Assembly (NCBI GenBank): GCA_050486225.1
Contig: JBJHCV010000009.1
Coordinates: forward strand, 46,078 to 110,077
Length of the DNA stretch: 64,000 nucleotides
DNA from: JBBDIX01 sp050486225
GTDB taxonomy: Bacteria > Actinomycetota > Nitriliruptoria > Nitriliruptorales > Nitriliruptoraceae
Direction: 5' to 3'
In this document: positions 49,425 through 57,895 of the stretch, in pieces
Position numbering within the stretch: the stretch's first letter is position 1
Layout: each line of letters opens with the position of its first letter
Notes under the pieces: generated by a model
Database searches by the model: none
What the model was told of the DNA's origin: nothing
Seen by the model: the letters and a program-made list of their open reading frames with translations, nothing else
Made by a program: the position numbers and the translations under genes

Positions 49425-49447
49425 CTGATACAGATAGGGAAGCACAC

Positions 49448-49651
49448 ATGCCAGAAGGCACCGTCAAGTGGTTCAACGCCGACAAGGGCTTCGGGTTCAT
49501 CGCCCCAGCCGACGGCGGCGAGGACCTGTTCGTTCATTTCTCGGCCATTCAGATGCAGGGGTACAAGGCACTCGAGGAGGGCCAGACGGTCAGCTTCGAG
49601 GTCGGCGAGGGCCAGAAGGGCCCGCAGGCCCAGAACGTCACCCCGGTCTGA
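49448..49651 (+). CDS. cspA: CspA-type cold-shock protein
   Basis: 67-residue single cold-shock domain with canonical RNA-binding motifs RNP1 KGFGFI and RNP2 DLFVHF, flanked by the usual PEGTVKWFNADKG start. RNA chaperone that melts secondary structure during cold shock or growth. An AGGGAAG lies about six bases before ATG. A strong 12-bp hairpin terminator follows. It is a canonical paralogue of the divergent cold-shock-domain protein at 7.5 kb. Confidence 0.97.
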   Translation: MPEGTVKWFNADKGFGFIAPADGGEDLFVHFSAIQMQGYKALEEGQTVSFEVGEGQKGPQAQNVTPV

Positions 49652-49721
49652 CCAGACCACGGCCGACCGTTCGTCGGTGCACTGGCGTGAAGCCTCCGCA
49701 AAGATGAAGGTCGTTCGAACG

Positions 49722-49748
49722 AGAGCCCCGTCCCCCGGACGGGGCTCT
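49722..49748 (+). terminator. cspA terminator
   Basis: Perfect 12-bp stem: AGAGCCCCGTCC (49722-49733) and its complement (49737-49748) with a CCC loop, 70 bases after the cspA stop and followed by TCG. One of the strongest intrinsic hairpins in the window, although the U-run is short. Confidence 0.8.
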
Positions 49749-49838
49749 TCGCATGGTGCGGGCTCGCAGGACCTGTGCGGCTGACCTCGGAGCCTCCGGC
49801 GGTCGTGACTACGATCCGTCGACCTCCCCGGAGCCGCC

Positions 49839-51722
49839 ATGCCGCAGACTCGGAACGGCGCGACCATCGTTGCCGTGCTGCTCGCGTGGTTGTGGACCGA
49901 CGCACTTCGCGTGTGGCTCCCCTCCGTGCTGTTCGTCGTCGGGGACGCGGGTGACACGCCGGCGACCACGCTGGGAGCCATCGCGTTCACGGTGGCCCTC
50001 CCTCCACTCGCTCTCGGACTGCTCGCGCTCCGCTGGCCAGCCCCGGCCTGGGCGTCGGCCGTCTCCGTCGCGGCGGTCGGCAGGGTTGCCAACCACCTCG
50101 CAGACGGCGGCATGCCCCAGTTCCTGTCGTCGTCGGTCACCGTCATGGCCACGACGGTTGGCCTCGGAATCCTGGCGGCGACCCGAGACCGCGGCGCGGG
50201 AGCCCGGCTGGGCTTCGTCGTCGGAATGGCGCTGTCCTCAGCGATACAGGCGGCAGCGGGAGGTGTCGACGTCCTGTGGCGGACCGATGCCCGCTTCCTG
50301 CTCACGTCCCTGCTGCTCGCGACCGTCACGGTCCTCGCCTCGCAGACGGTGGACGTCACCGAGCGCCATCCTCCCGGCCCCGACCAGGCCGCCTGGCCGT
50401 GGTGGATGCTCGGACCGGTCACGGTCCTCTTCCTCCTGCTCGTGGCCGCGCCGGGAAGGGTGGCCCTGGCCACCGACTGGCCGGACGGAGTCGTCGCCGG
50501 TGTGCTCGTGGGGTTCTGCGGGCTCCTGGTGCTCGGGTGCGGCGTCGTGCGCGGTGTCGCTCCGCGGGCCGGCGGTCCCGCCTCGGGGCTCCTGGTCCTC
50601 GTGGCCACCGTCGCCGCACTGGGGCCCATGACCCGGGCCGCCGTGGGCGCACAGGCACTGCTCGCACTGGGCCTTGGTGGTCTCGTCGGATCGGCCGAGG
50701 TCGCGTCAGGGTCGTCTCCGCGCAGCCGAGCCGCCGCAGGGACCGGGTGGTTGGTCGCCTTCGTGGCCCTCGGGTTCGCGGTCTACGCGCCGTACGACCT
50801 GCCGCTGCCCTATCCCCCGCGCGCCGTGCTCCTGCTGACCGCAGGCATCCTGACCGTGGCTGGCCTGTTCGCAGGCCGACCGACGACGAGCCTCGGCCCG
50901 CGCGTCTTCTCCGTCATGCGTCGATCAGCCGTCGTCGCGCTGGTGACACTCGTCGTCACCTCGACGGCCATGGCCGCGCTGTCGGGCGGCGCGCCGCGAC
51001 CGGCCGCCCACGACCCGGACGCCGAGGACCTGACGATCGTGCTCTACAACGTCCACATGGGATTCGACGTGCGCGGTCGGCTGTCCATCCACCGGGTCGC
51101 CGACGCGCTGGCCGGGGCCCGACCGGACGTGGTGGTGCTCAACGAGGTCGACCGGGGATGGTTGACCACCGGGAACCGCGACGGACTTCGCATCCTGCAG
51201 CGTCGACTCGGCATGCCCTACGTGTTCGCCCCCGCCGCAGACGAGGTGTGGGGCAACGCCGTGCTCAGTCGGTGGCCGATCGCGGAGTCGAGCCACCAAC
51301 GGCTCCCTCGAGGAGCCGACGCCATGGCACGGAACCAGGTCACGGTGGTGATCGAGGTCGACGACGACCGCCTCGTCGCCGTCATCGGCACGCACCTGTC
51401 GCACGTCGAGGACCAGGGCAACACTCGGGTCCCGCAGGCGCGGTCCGTCGTCGCGTCGGTCGCGCGCTTCCGCGAGAGGGGCCTGCCGGTCATCGTGGCC
51501 GGTGACCTCAACGCCACACCCGGGTCCGTCGAACTCACCACGTTCGGTGCCTTCGTCACGAGCGCGATCCCCGACGGCGTCCCGACCTGGCCTTCGACGA
51601 GCCCCGAGGCGCAGATCGACCACATCCTCGTCTCGGACGACCTCGTGGTCACGGGCCACGGCGTGTTCGAACGCACGTTGTCGGACCACCTCGGCCTGGT
51701 CGCGAGGCTCGAACTCCCCTAA
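49839..51722 (+). CDS. Membrane-anchored endonuclease/exonuclease/phosphatase (EEP) protein
   Basis: 627 residues. The first ~390 are membranous, with about ten hydrophobic segments (VLLAWLWTDALRVWL, AIAFTVALPPLALGLLAL, WPWWMLGPVTVLFLLLVAA, AVVALVTLVVTSTAM). The C-terminal ~230 are an EEP catalytic domain: VLYNVHMGFD, DVVVLNEVDRGW (Glu), GTHLSHVEDQ, VIVAGDLNATPGS (D-x-N) and IDHILVSDDL, TLSDHLGLVARL (final Asp-His). The domain should lie outside the membrane and act as a phosphodiesterase, perhaps on lipids. It overlaps the converging NYN gene by 4 bp. Substrate unknown. Confidence 0.88.
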   Translation: MPQTRNGATIVAVLLAWLWTDALRVWLPSVLFVVGDAGDTPATTLGAIAFTVALPPLALGLLALRWPAPAWASAVSVAAVGRVANHLADGGMPQFLSSSVTVMATTVGLGILAATRDRGAGARLGFVVGMALSSAIQAAAGGVDVLWRTDARFLLTSLLLATVTVLASQTVDVTERHPPGPDQAAWPWWMLGPVTVLFLLLVAAPGRVALATDWPDGVVAGVLVGFCGLLVLGCGVVRGVAPRAGGPASGLLVLVATVAALGPMTRAAVGAQALLALGLGGLVGSAEVASGSSPRSRAAAGTGWLVAFVALGFAVYAPYDLPLPYPPRAVLLLTAGILTVAGLFAGRPTTSLGPRVFSVMRRSAVVALVTLVVTSTAMAALSGGAPRPAAHDPDAEDLTIVLYNVHMGFDVRGRLSIHRVADALAGARPDVVVLNEVDRGWLTTGNRDGLRILQRRLGMPYVFAPAADEVWGNAVLSRWPIAESSHQRLPRGADAMARNQVTVVIEVDDDRLVAVIGTHLSHVEDQGNTRVPQARSVVASVARFRERGLPVIVAGDLNATPGSVELTTFGAFVTSAIPDGVPTWPSTSPEAQIDHILVSDDLVVTGHGVFERTLSDHLGLVARLELP

Positions 51723-52876
51723 CGGGTGGCCCACACGAACGGGCCGGTCGCAAGGACGTCGCCATCGGCCGCACGGACGCGACGACCGAGTTCCGCGTCG
51801 TCGGTCACGACGACGACGGGTTCGTCGGTCGCCTCCACCTCCAGCACGATGTCGTCGTCGGCGGTGAATCCCGACTCGGTGAACCGGACGCGCACACCCT
51901 GGCGAAACGCCGCCGCGTCGCCCGGTCCGGCCACCTCCCCGTCGAACACGATCAGGGGTCGAGCGCCGAATCGACGCGCCGCACTCGCCGCGAGTCCGAT
52001 CAGCCACCGTCGTTGCTGTTCGAGCGGCAGTGACGCCTGGTGCTGCAGGGTCACGTTGTAGCCGTCGACGACCACCAGGCGACCACGGTTCATGAGCAGT
52101 TCCGCCGCTTCACGACTCAACGGCTGGACTCCGTCGGGCAGGACGGTGGGCCGCCCCGGGGTCACGCGTCCGAACTCCTCGCGATCGACGTCGCGAACCG
52201 CCGTCGGAGGCGTGGGCCGGGCCTCGCGTGACGGCTTCACGGCGCGCCGCGCCTCCGCCGCGCTCTGTCGCAGGCGCCGGACCTCGGTCCGGAGTCGAGC
52301 GATCTCCTGTTCCCGACGCCGACGCTCGCGTTCCACGGCACGGTCGCGCTCGCGCCCGGCCTCGTCGAGTTCTGCCAGGACCTCCGCCAGCCGAACGCGC
52401 GCGCGTTCGAGGTCCTCGGTCACGCCCACGAGTCGGCGTTCGAACGCATCGGCTCGGGCCTGCGCCCCCTGCGCCTGTCGACGTGCCACCTCGAGCTGGT
52501 CTCTCAGACGACGCATCCGGTCGCGATCCGGGAAGGTTGGAGTGGGGTCCTGGTCGGTTTCCTCGTCGTCTGCGCCGGGCAACTCCGGGGTCGACAGCAG
52601 TGCGGCGATCGTCGCGGGGGCGTCGGGCGCGTCCGCAACCGCGGCGGCAAGCGCGGCGAGGATCCGGGGCTCCCGGGTGACGAGCTTCGCGACCCGTCGT
52701 CGGGGACGTCCACCCGCCAGTCGTCCCGCAGGCAGGTCCACGAGCGCGGCGTCGTCGGTGTCGAGCTCGTCCCTGTACTCACCGAGGACGCCACGCACGA
52801 GCGGCAGGAACCAGGCCCACTCGTCGGCGTCGAGCGCCTCGAGTCGTGCCGCGTCGAGCCGAGGCACGCCAGACAC
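51719..52876 (-). CDS. YacP-type NYN-domain RNase with coiled-coil
   Basis: 385 residues. N-terminal helical region (about 1-125), an Arg/Glu-rich coiled-coil (about 125-225, including DQLEVARRQAQGAQARADAF and RRREQEIARLRTEVRRLRQ), then a C-terminal NYN_YacP domain from about 265: GRLVVVDGYNVTLQHQ (first Asp), RPLIVFDGEVAG, RVRFTESGFTADDDIVLEVEA and VVVVTDDAELGRRVRAADGDVL. YacP (Rae1) relatives are ribosome-associated mRNA endonucleases. GTG 52876 or a GTG nine bases later could start it; the latter has better spacing to AGG. Zn-ribbon gene is three bases upstream. Confidence 0.9.
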   Translation of the reverse strand: MSGVPRLDAARLEALDADEWAWFLPLVRGVLGEYRDELDTDDAALVDLPAGRLAGGRPRRRVAKLVTREPRILAALAAAVADAPDAPATIAALLSTPELPGADDEETDQDPTPTFPDRDRMRRLRDQLEVARRQAQGAQARADAFERRLVGVTEDLERARVRLAEVLAELDEAGRERDRAVERERRRREQEIARLRTEVRRLRQSAAEARRAVKPSREARPTPPTAVRDVDREEFGRVTPGRPTVLPDGVQPLSREAAELLMNRGRLVVVDGYNVTLQHQASLPLEQQRRWLIGLAASAARRFGARPLIVFDGEVAGPGDAAAFRQGVRVRFTESGFTADDDIVLEVEATDEPVVVVTDDAELGRRVRAADGDVLATGPFVWATR

Positions 52877-52879
52877 CTG

Positions 52880-53116
52880 TCAGGGCTCGGCGTGCGGTCG
52901 GGGCTCGATCTCGACCGCGTCGCCGCGGCCGCACCACCGACAGGTGATCGACTCGACGGAGTGGTCGAGGACCTCCTCCTCTTCGGTCCGCCCCTCGCCC
53001 GCGAGGTCGAAGTGGCGGAACCGGCGGGTGCGGGTCGTCTCCACGACGTCGAACCGGGTCACGTTTCCGCACGCGCGGCACCGAAGCCGTTCGTCGGTGG
53101 TCGGCACACGCTGCAT
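52880..53116 (-). CDS. Small zinc-ribbon protein
   Basis: 78-residue protein with two zinc-binding pairs, CRAC and CRWC, about 45 residues apart, bracketing a charged middle (RTRRFRHFDLAGEGRTEEEEVLDHSVES). ATG 53114-53116 has AGGAG six bases upstream. It precedes the NYN_YacP gene by only three bases, so it is probably co-transcribed and could help the nuclease bind RNA or ribosomes. Family seen widely in actinobacteria but not characterised, to my knowledge. Confidence 0.8.
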   Translation of the reverse strand: MQRVPTTDERLRCRACGNVTRFDVVETTRTRRFRHFDLAGEGRTEEEEVLDHSVESITCRWCGRGDAVEIEPRPHAEP

Positions 53117-53200
53117 CGAGGGCTCCTGGTCGCTCGCGATCCTAACGGCGCCCACCGCCCGCGCATGCGCGCAGGCGAGAACCGTTACGCTCACGCGACC

Positions 53201-54028
53201 TTGCCCGAACTGCCTGAGGTCGAGTCCGTCCGTCGCCAGCTCGTTCCCGAACTGGCGGGCCGCCGCATCGTCGACGTGTGGTGGGATCCGCACCCGGCAG
53301 CCCGGATCTCCCACCTCGATCGCGCCACGGGGCACGCCGTCTCCGAGGTGTCCCGGCGCGGCAAGTTCCTCCTGCTGGCGCTGGAGTCCACGGACGGCAC
53401 GGAACCACTCGAACTCGTGCTGCACCTCGGGATGAGCGGGTCTCTGCGCATCACGCCGCGAGGACCCGACCACGTTGGCGCCCACGACCGCGTCGCCTTC
53501 GAACTCGACGACGGCCGCGTCCTGCGCATGCGTGATCCCCGCCGATTCGGTCGCGCGAGCGTGGTCGATGTCGGGCGATACGCACCCGACATCCCCACCC
53601 TGGCCACACTCGGGCCCGAACCCCTGACCTCGAACTTCTCCGTCGAGGCGTTCGCGGCCGAACTCGCCCGACGTCGTGCGCCGGTCAAGGCCCTGCTCCT
53701 CTCCCAGACCGTCGTCGCCGGGGTGGGCAACATCTATGCAGACGAGGCCCTGTGGCGGGCCGGCATCCACCCCGCGGCCCGCAGCGTCGGCCCTCGTCGG
53801 GCTCGACGGCTGCACGGCCACCTGCGAGACGTCCTGCAGGCCGCCGTGGACCGTGAGGGCACGACGTTCCGCGACCATCAGATGGTCAACGGATCGTCGG
53901 GACGCTACGCGGCGTTCCTCGACGTCTACGGCAGGGCGGGCCTCCCCTGCCCACGTTGCGGCACCGTCCTGCGACGGTCGACCGTCGGAGGACGGACCAG
54001 CACGTGGTGTCCCAGGTGCCAGCGCTGA
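53201..54028 (+). CDS. mutM: Formamidopyrimidine-DNA glycosylase (Fpg/Nei family)
   Basis: 275-residue base-excision-repair enzyme. The N-terminus must be TTG 53201, since catalytic Pro2 and Glu3 (PELPEVESVRRQL) follow it. Other motifs: LVLHLGMSGSLR, MRDPRRFGR, VAGVGNIYADEALWRAGIHP and a C-terminal zinc finger CPRCGTVLRRSTVGG..STWCPRC. It excises oxidised purines such as 8-oxoguanine (Fpg); Nei-like specificity cannot be excluded. A TACGCT box at 53186-53191 is nine bases before the start, so the leader is only about three bases. No Shine-Dalgarno is seen. Confidence 0.92.
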   Translation: MPELPEVESVRRQLVPELAGRRIVDVWWDPHPAARISHLDRATGHAVSEVSRRGKFLLLALESTDGTEPLELVLHLGMSGSLRITPRGPDHVGAHDRVAFELDDGRVLRMRDPRRFGRASVVDVGRYAPDIPTLATLGPEPLTSNFSVEAFAAELARRRAPVKALLLSQTVVAGVGNIYADEALWRAGIHPAARSVGPRRARRLHGHLRDVLQAAVDREGTTFRDHQMVNGSSGRYAAFLDVYGRAGLPCPRCGTVLRRSTVGGRTSTWCPRCQR

Positions 54029-54088
54029 CCAGCACCGTCACAGGGAGGTGATAGAACTGGTGTTCGATGCCGACACAGGACGGACACG

Positions 54089-55915
54089 GTGCTCCAGCCG
54101 ACGTTCGAGAGCCTCGGGACTCCACTGATCGACACCACCTTCGTCGTGGTGGACCTGGAGACGACCGGGCTGCGTCCAGACACGGACCGGATCACGGAGA
54201 TCGGCGCCGTCAAGGTCCGTGGCGGCGAGGTTCTCGGTGAACTCGCCACACTGATCGACCCGAGGATCGCGATCCCGCCCGCGATCACGCGGGTCACCGG
54301 CATCTCGGACCTCACGGTCCGCGGTGCGCCGCCCATCGAGCAGGTGCTGCCGTCGCTCGTCGAGTTCCTCGGCCCCGCCGTGTTCGTGGCCCACAATGCG
54401 CGGTTCGACCACGGATTCCTCGCAGCCGCAGCACGTCGTCACGGGTACCCGTTAGACCCGATCGTGCTCGACACGGTGCGCCTGGCTCGACGCCTCGTTC
54501 GGGCCGAGGTCCGGGATCTTCGCCTCGCCACGCTCGCGGCTCACCTGGGGTCGCGTACCGTGCCCGACCACCGGGCCCTGACGGATGCTCGTGCCACCGT
54601 CGACGTGCTCCATGGCCTCATCGAACGGGCCGGATCCCTCGGTGCGACCACCCTCGAGGATCTTCGCGCGTTGACCCGATCATCGTCAGATCGACGGTTC
54701 CGACGCGTCGACCTCGTCCGCGACGCGCCGCGAACGTGCGGGACCTACCGATTCGTCGACGCGCAGGGCGCGGTCCTCTACGTCGGCAAGGCCACCGACC
54801 TGCGCGCGCGCCTGCGCAGCTACTTCACGACCGACACCCGACCCCTCGTGGAGACTCTGGTCCGTGACACGGCGCGCGTCGAGTGGTACCCGACCCCGAC
54901 CCTCCTCGAGGCCGAGGTCCGAGAACTCCGCGACCTGCGGCGTCTGATGCCCCGCCACAACCGGCGATCGACCCGTCCCGTCCCGGGGGTGTACGTCGCA
55001 CTCACCAACGAACCGTTTCCCCGCCTGTCCATCGTGGCCAGGCCGCGACCCTCGCACCTGCAGACGTTCGGGCCGATCGGATCGCGACGCTCCGCCACCG
55101 CGTTCGTGGAGGCGCTGACCGCGTCCACCGGGCTGCGACCGTGCACGCTGCGACTTCGTCGCCAGCAGGACCATCGTGCGTGCATGCTGCGCGACGTGGG
55201 GCGGTGTGCAGCCGTGTGTGACGGGAGCCAGTCTGCGACGCGCTACGCCGGGGTCGTGGACCTGCTCCGCCAGCACCTCGACGACCCCACGACGCTGCTC
55301 GACACCCTGCACGCACGGATGTCGAACCTGGCGGCGGGCCAACGCTACGAGGAGGCTGCCGACGCCCGAGGCGCCTACGAGGCAACCGTGCGGGCGCTGT
55401 CTGGCGTCCGTCGTCGCGCGACGTGGCGCGCACCACGCCTGCTGGTGGTCTCGCGGCGGACCGACCACCACGTCGAGGCCCTGGTGGTCGCCCGTGGACG
55501 ACTCGTCGCGTCGTCCCGACATCCCGTCGACACGGGTGACGACACCATCACCGCATGGGCGCAGACCATCGAGTCCGGCGCGCCCGACGTCGACGACCCC
55601 GGCGATCTCGGAGAGTGCGACCTGGTGGCCGATGCGCTCGAACAGCGGGGCGTGCGTGTCGTGTTGGTCGAGGGAGTCTGCGATGCCCCCGTCCCCGGAA
55701 GCGCACCCCTGCACCGAGCGATGGCCGAGGTGACCGAGTCGAGTCGGCGGCGCCGCAGTGACCACCGACGACTCCCACTGGTCGCGCGGCGAGGCGGGCA
55801 CACCGCCCCCCTGCCCGGACCTCAGGCGATCGGGGCCCCGTCCGGCAGTTCCTCGTCAGGCGTCAGCAGCTCAACGGTTCCGTCGGGGTGGAGGCCTCCC
55901 AGCACCAGGAACTGA
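54089..55915 (+). CDS. DEDD exonuclease-UvrC-like GIY-YIG fusion protein
   Basis: 608 residues. N-terminal DnaQ-like 3'-5' exonuclease (1-190): ExoI VVDLETTG (D22, E24), ExoII HNARFDHGF, ExoIII DHRALTDARAT. Then a UvrC-like GIY-YIG nuclease (about 210-300; CGTYRFVDAQGAVLYVGKATDLRARLRSYF in parts GTYRFVDA and LYVGKATDLR) and a UVR-type helix (AAGQRYEEAADAR). The UvrC RNase H and HhH parts are missing. The same fusion is known in actinobacteria (M. tuberculosis Rv2191 type). GTG 54089. The last ~30 codons overlap the converging csaA gene by 94 bp and have no family character. Confidence 0.9.
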   Translation: MLQPTFESLGTPLIDTTFVVVDLETTGLRPDTDRITEIGAVKVRGGEVLGELATLIDPRIAIPPAITRVTGISDLTVRGAPPIEQVLPSLVEFLGPAVFVAHNARFDHGFLAAAARRHGYPLDPIVLDTVRLARRLVRAEVRDLRLATLAAHLGSRTVPDHRALTDARATVDVLHGLIERAGSLGATTLEDLRALTRSSSDRRFRRVDLVRDAPRTCGTYRFVDAQGAVLYVGKATDLRARLRSYFTTDTRPLVETLVRDTARVEWYPTPTLLEAEVRELRDLRRLMPRHNRRSTRPVPGVYVALTNEPFPRLSIVARPRPSHLQTFGPIGSRRSATAFVEALTASTGLRPCTLRLRRQQDHRACMLRDVGRCAAVCDGSQSATRYAGVVDLLRQHLDDPTTLLDTLHARMSNLAAGQRYEEAADARGAYEATVRALSGVRRRATWRAPRLLVVSRRTDHHVEALVVARGRLVASSRHPVDTGDDTITAWAQTIESGAPDVDDPGDLGECDLVADALEQRGVRVVLVEGVCDAPVPGSAPLHRAMAEVTESSRRRRSDHRRLPLVARRGGHTAPLPGPQAIGAPSGSSSSGVSSSTVPSGWRPPSTRN

Positions 55916-56220
55916 CTGTCGACACCGGCGACACGACGCGGCGGCAGGTTCACCAACCCGACGACCTGGCGTCCCACGAGGTCCTGGGTGCGGTAGTTCG
56001 TGATCTTCGCGGTCGAGCGGCGCGACCCGAGCACCGGACCGAAGTCGACCTCGATGACCACCGCAGGATGGCGCGCGCCCTCGAGCGGTCGGGCCGCGGT
56101 GACCGTGCCCACACGCAGGTCCGCCTCGAAGAACGTCGACACGTCGATCGTGGGCCTGACCTGCAGGTTCGCCGGGTCGTAGGGCCGGCTCTCGGGATCG
56201 AGACGATGCTGCGGGCTCAT
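55822..56220 (-). CDS. csaA: CsaA-like tRNA-binding domain protein
   Basis: 132-residue OB-fold protein of the EMAP/Trbp111 tRNA-binding family. Signature: STFFEADLRVGTVTAARPLEGARHPAVVIEVDFGPVLGSRRSTAKITNYRTQDLVGRQVVGLVNLPPRRVAGVDSQFLVLG, of which the key segments are DLRVGTV, EVDFG, GRQVVGLVNLPPR and SQFLVLG. CsaA proteins are described as chaperones; tRNA binding is likely. ATG 56218-56220 has AGGA eight bases upstream. It follows trpD by 16 bases on the same strand. Confidence 0.88.
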   Translation of the reverse strand: MSPQHRLDPESRPYDPANLQVRPTIDVSTFFEADLRVGTVTAARPLEGARHPAVVIEVDFGPVLGSRRSTAKITNYRTQDLVGRQVVGLVNLPPRRVAGVDSQFLVLGGLHPDGTVELLTPDEELPDGAPIA

Positions 56221-56236
56221 CAGGTGCTTCCTGCGC

Positions 56237-57280
56237 TCAGGACCGGACGAGTTCGCGGGTGCGCGCGACCCAGCGGTCACGCAGGTCGAGGGCCGCGCCC
56301 TCGGCGAGGATCCGGCGCGCGAGTTCGACGCCCTCGGAGAGATCGGCGACCGCCTCGGCGACATACAGGCCGGCCGCTGCGTTGAGCGCCACGACGTCCG
56401 CCCGCGGTCCGGGTACCCCACGCAGGATCTCGTCGGCGATGGCGACGTTGTCGTCCACGTCTCCCCCCGCGAGGTCGTCCCGACTCGCTCGGGGGATGCC
56501 AAGGTCCTGAGGGTCGAGGGTCGACACCGACACCCGGCCGTCGCGAACCTCCCAGAGGTCGTTCACGTCGGTGGTGGTCAGTTCGTCGAGGCCGTCACGC
56601 CCGCGGAACACCAGCGCGCGCCGACGCCCGAGGCGTCGCAGCGCCTCGGCCATCACCGGCGCGAGCTGGTCCGACGCCACACCGACGGCCTGGTGCGGCG
56701 CGCCTGCCGGGTTCGAGAGCGGACCGAGGACGTTGAAGACCGTCGGGATGCCGATCTGCTGGCGGACTGGTGCCACCATCCGCATGGCGGGGTGGAAGGT
56801 GCGCGCGAACAGGAAGCCGATCCCGACCTCCTCGATCGTCTGGGCGACCACGTCGACCGGCGCGTCGATGACCACTCCCCATGCCTCGATCAGGTCGGCA
56901 CTCCCGCAACGGCTCGATGCCGCGCGGTTACCGTGCTTGGCCACTGGCTGTCCAGCTGCCGCGACCACGACCGAGGCGATCGTGGAGATGTTGAACGTCC
57001 CCGCTCGGTCCCCGCCGGTGCCGACGACGTCGACCAGCCGGTCCGAGACGGCGGCGTCGATGGAGATCGGTTCCGCCGCTGCGAGCATGGCGCGGACGAA
57101 TCCGGCGACCTCGTCGCCAGACGTCCCCCTGGCCTGCAGGGCAACGAGCAGGGCACCGATCTGTCCGTCGGCCGCTTCACCGGACATGACCGCGCCCATC
57201 ACAGCAGCGGCCTCGTCCTCGGTGAGACCCTCGCCGCTCAACAGACGCGTCAGGACGTCAGGCCACTCGAAGTCACTCAT
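56237..57280 (-). CDS. trpD: Anthranilate phosphoribosyltransferase
   Basis: 347-residue tryptophan-pathway enzyme joining anthranilate to PRPP. Motifs: LLVALQARGTSGDEVAGFVRAM, VVGTGGDRAGTFNIST (PRPP loop), KHGNRAASSRCGSADLIEAWG, FHPAMRMVAPVRQQIGIPTVFNVLGPLSNPAG, and GRDGLDELTT. ATG 57278-57280 with GAGGGGAG upstream. It stands apart from other trp genes, between csaA and an orphan receiver gene 13 bases upstream. Confidence 0.95.
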   Translation of the reverse strand: MSDFEWPDVLTRLLSGEGLTEDEAAAVMGAVMSGEAADGQIGALLVALQARGTSGDEVAGFVRAMLAAAEPISIDAAVSDRLVDVVGTGGDRAGTFNISTIASVVVAAAGQPVAKHGNRAASSRCGSADLIEAWGVVIDAPVDVVAQTIEEVGIGFLFARTFHPAMRMVAPVRQQIGIPTVFNVLGPLSNPAGAPHQAVGVASDQLAPVMAEALRRLGRRRALVFRGRDGLDELTTTDVNDLWEVRDGRVSVSTLDPQDLGIPRASRDDLAGGDVDDNVAIADEILRGVPGPRADVVALNAAAGLYVAEAVADLSEGVELARRILAEGAALDLRDRWVARTRELVRS

Positions 57281-57293
57281 GGCGCTCCCCTCG

Positions 57294-57740
57294 TCAGTGC
57301 GCCCGGTGCCCACGTGTCGCCTCGGCGAGTTGGGCCGCATCGGAACCGCGATCGCCGTAGGGACGCAGCCCCTCGTTGCGAACCTCCCGGACTCTACGGG
57401 CCAGTTCGAACCCGTCGACCGGCCGGAACACGACGGCGTTCGCACCCGCCCACGACGCCAACCAGCGGTCGGGCTCGCGTTCGGCCACGACGATCGACAC
57501 GGGCACCGCGAAACCTTCGAGATCGGCTCTGGCACGCACGTCGTACAGCGCCGCGTACCCGCCTCGCGGTCGCAGGTCGCCGTCGACCACGACGACGTCG
57601 AACCCGCCTGGCTCGTCGATGAGCAGCCGCCGCATGCGTTCCACGTCGTCGACCTGCTCCACGTCGGCCGACACCAGCGAAAGTGCACCGACGATTCGCT
57701 GGCGTTCCGCTTCGTCGTCGGAAACCACGAGCACGCGCAC
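57294..57740 (-). CDS. Orphan response-regulator receiver-like protein
   Basis: 148-residue protein with a CheY-like fold and no output domain. Strand 1 VRVLVVSDDEAER supplies the acidic pair, VVVVDGDLRPRGGY the likely phosphoacceptor Asp, SIVVAERE stands where the switch Thr/Ser is expected, and no clear Lys follows (NAVVFRPVDGF). It may be a degenerate receiver. GTG 57740 is preferred, with GGAGG six bases upstream. Its neighbour trpD lies 13 bases downstream; no histidine kinase is nearby. Confidence 0.75.
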   Translation of the reverse strand: MRVLVVSDDEAERQRIVGALSLVSADVEQVDDVERMRRLLIDEPGGFDVVVVDGDLRPRGGYAALYDVRARADLEGFAVPVSIVVAEREPDRWLASWAGANAVVFRPVDGFELARRVREVRNEGLRPYGDRGSDAAQLAEATRGHRAH

Positions 57741-57895
57741 CACGGACCTCCACCACGGACGGACGGGACACACACCGTACCGCTCGGTCCGTGTCGGCCC
57801 GGGCGCCATGCCCTACGGTCCACCTCGGACACGACGCAGGGACGCCCCACTCGCGTGTCCGTCAGCGCCCTCACGATCAGCCCCACGGACTCGGT

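Noticed and set aside
52892..53200. Extended N-terminus for mutM
   Set aside because: Fpg/Nei requires Pro2-Glu3 right after the start, so TTG 53201 must be the first codon.
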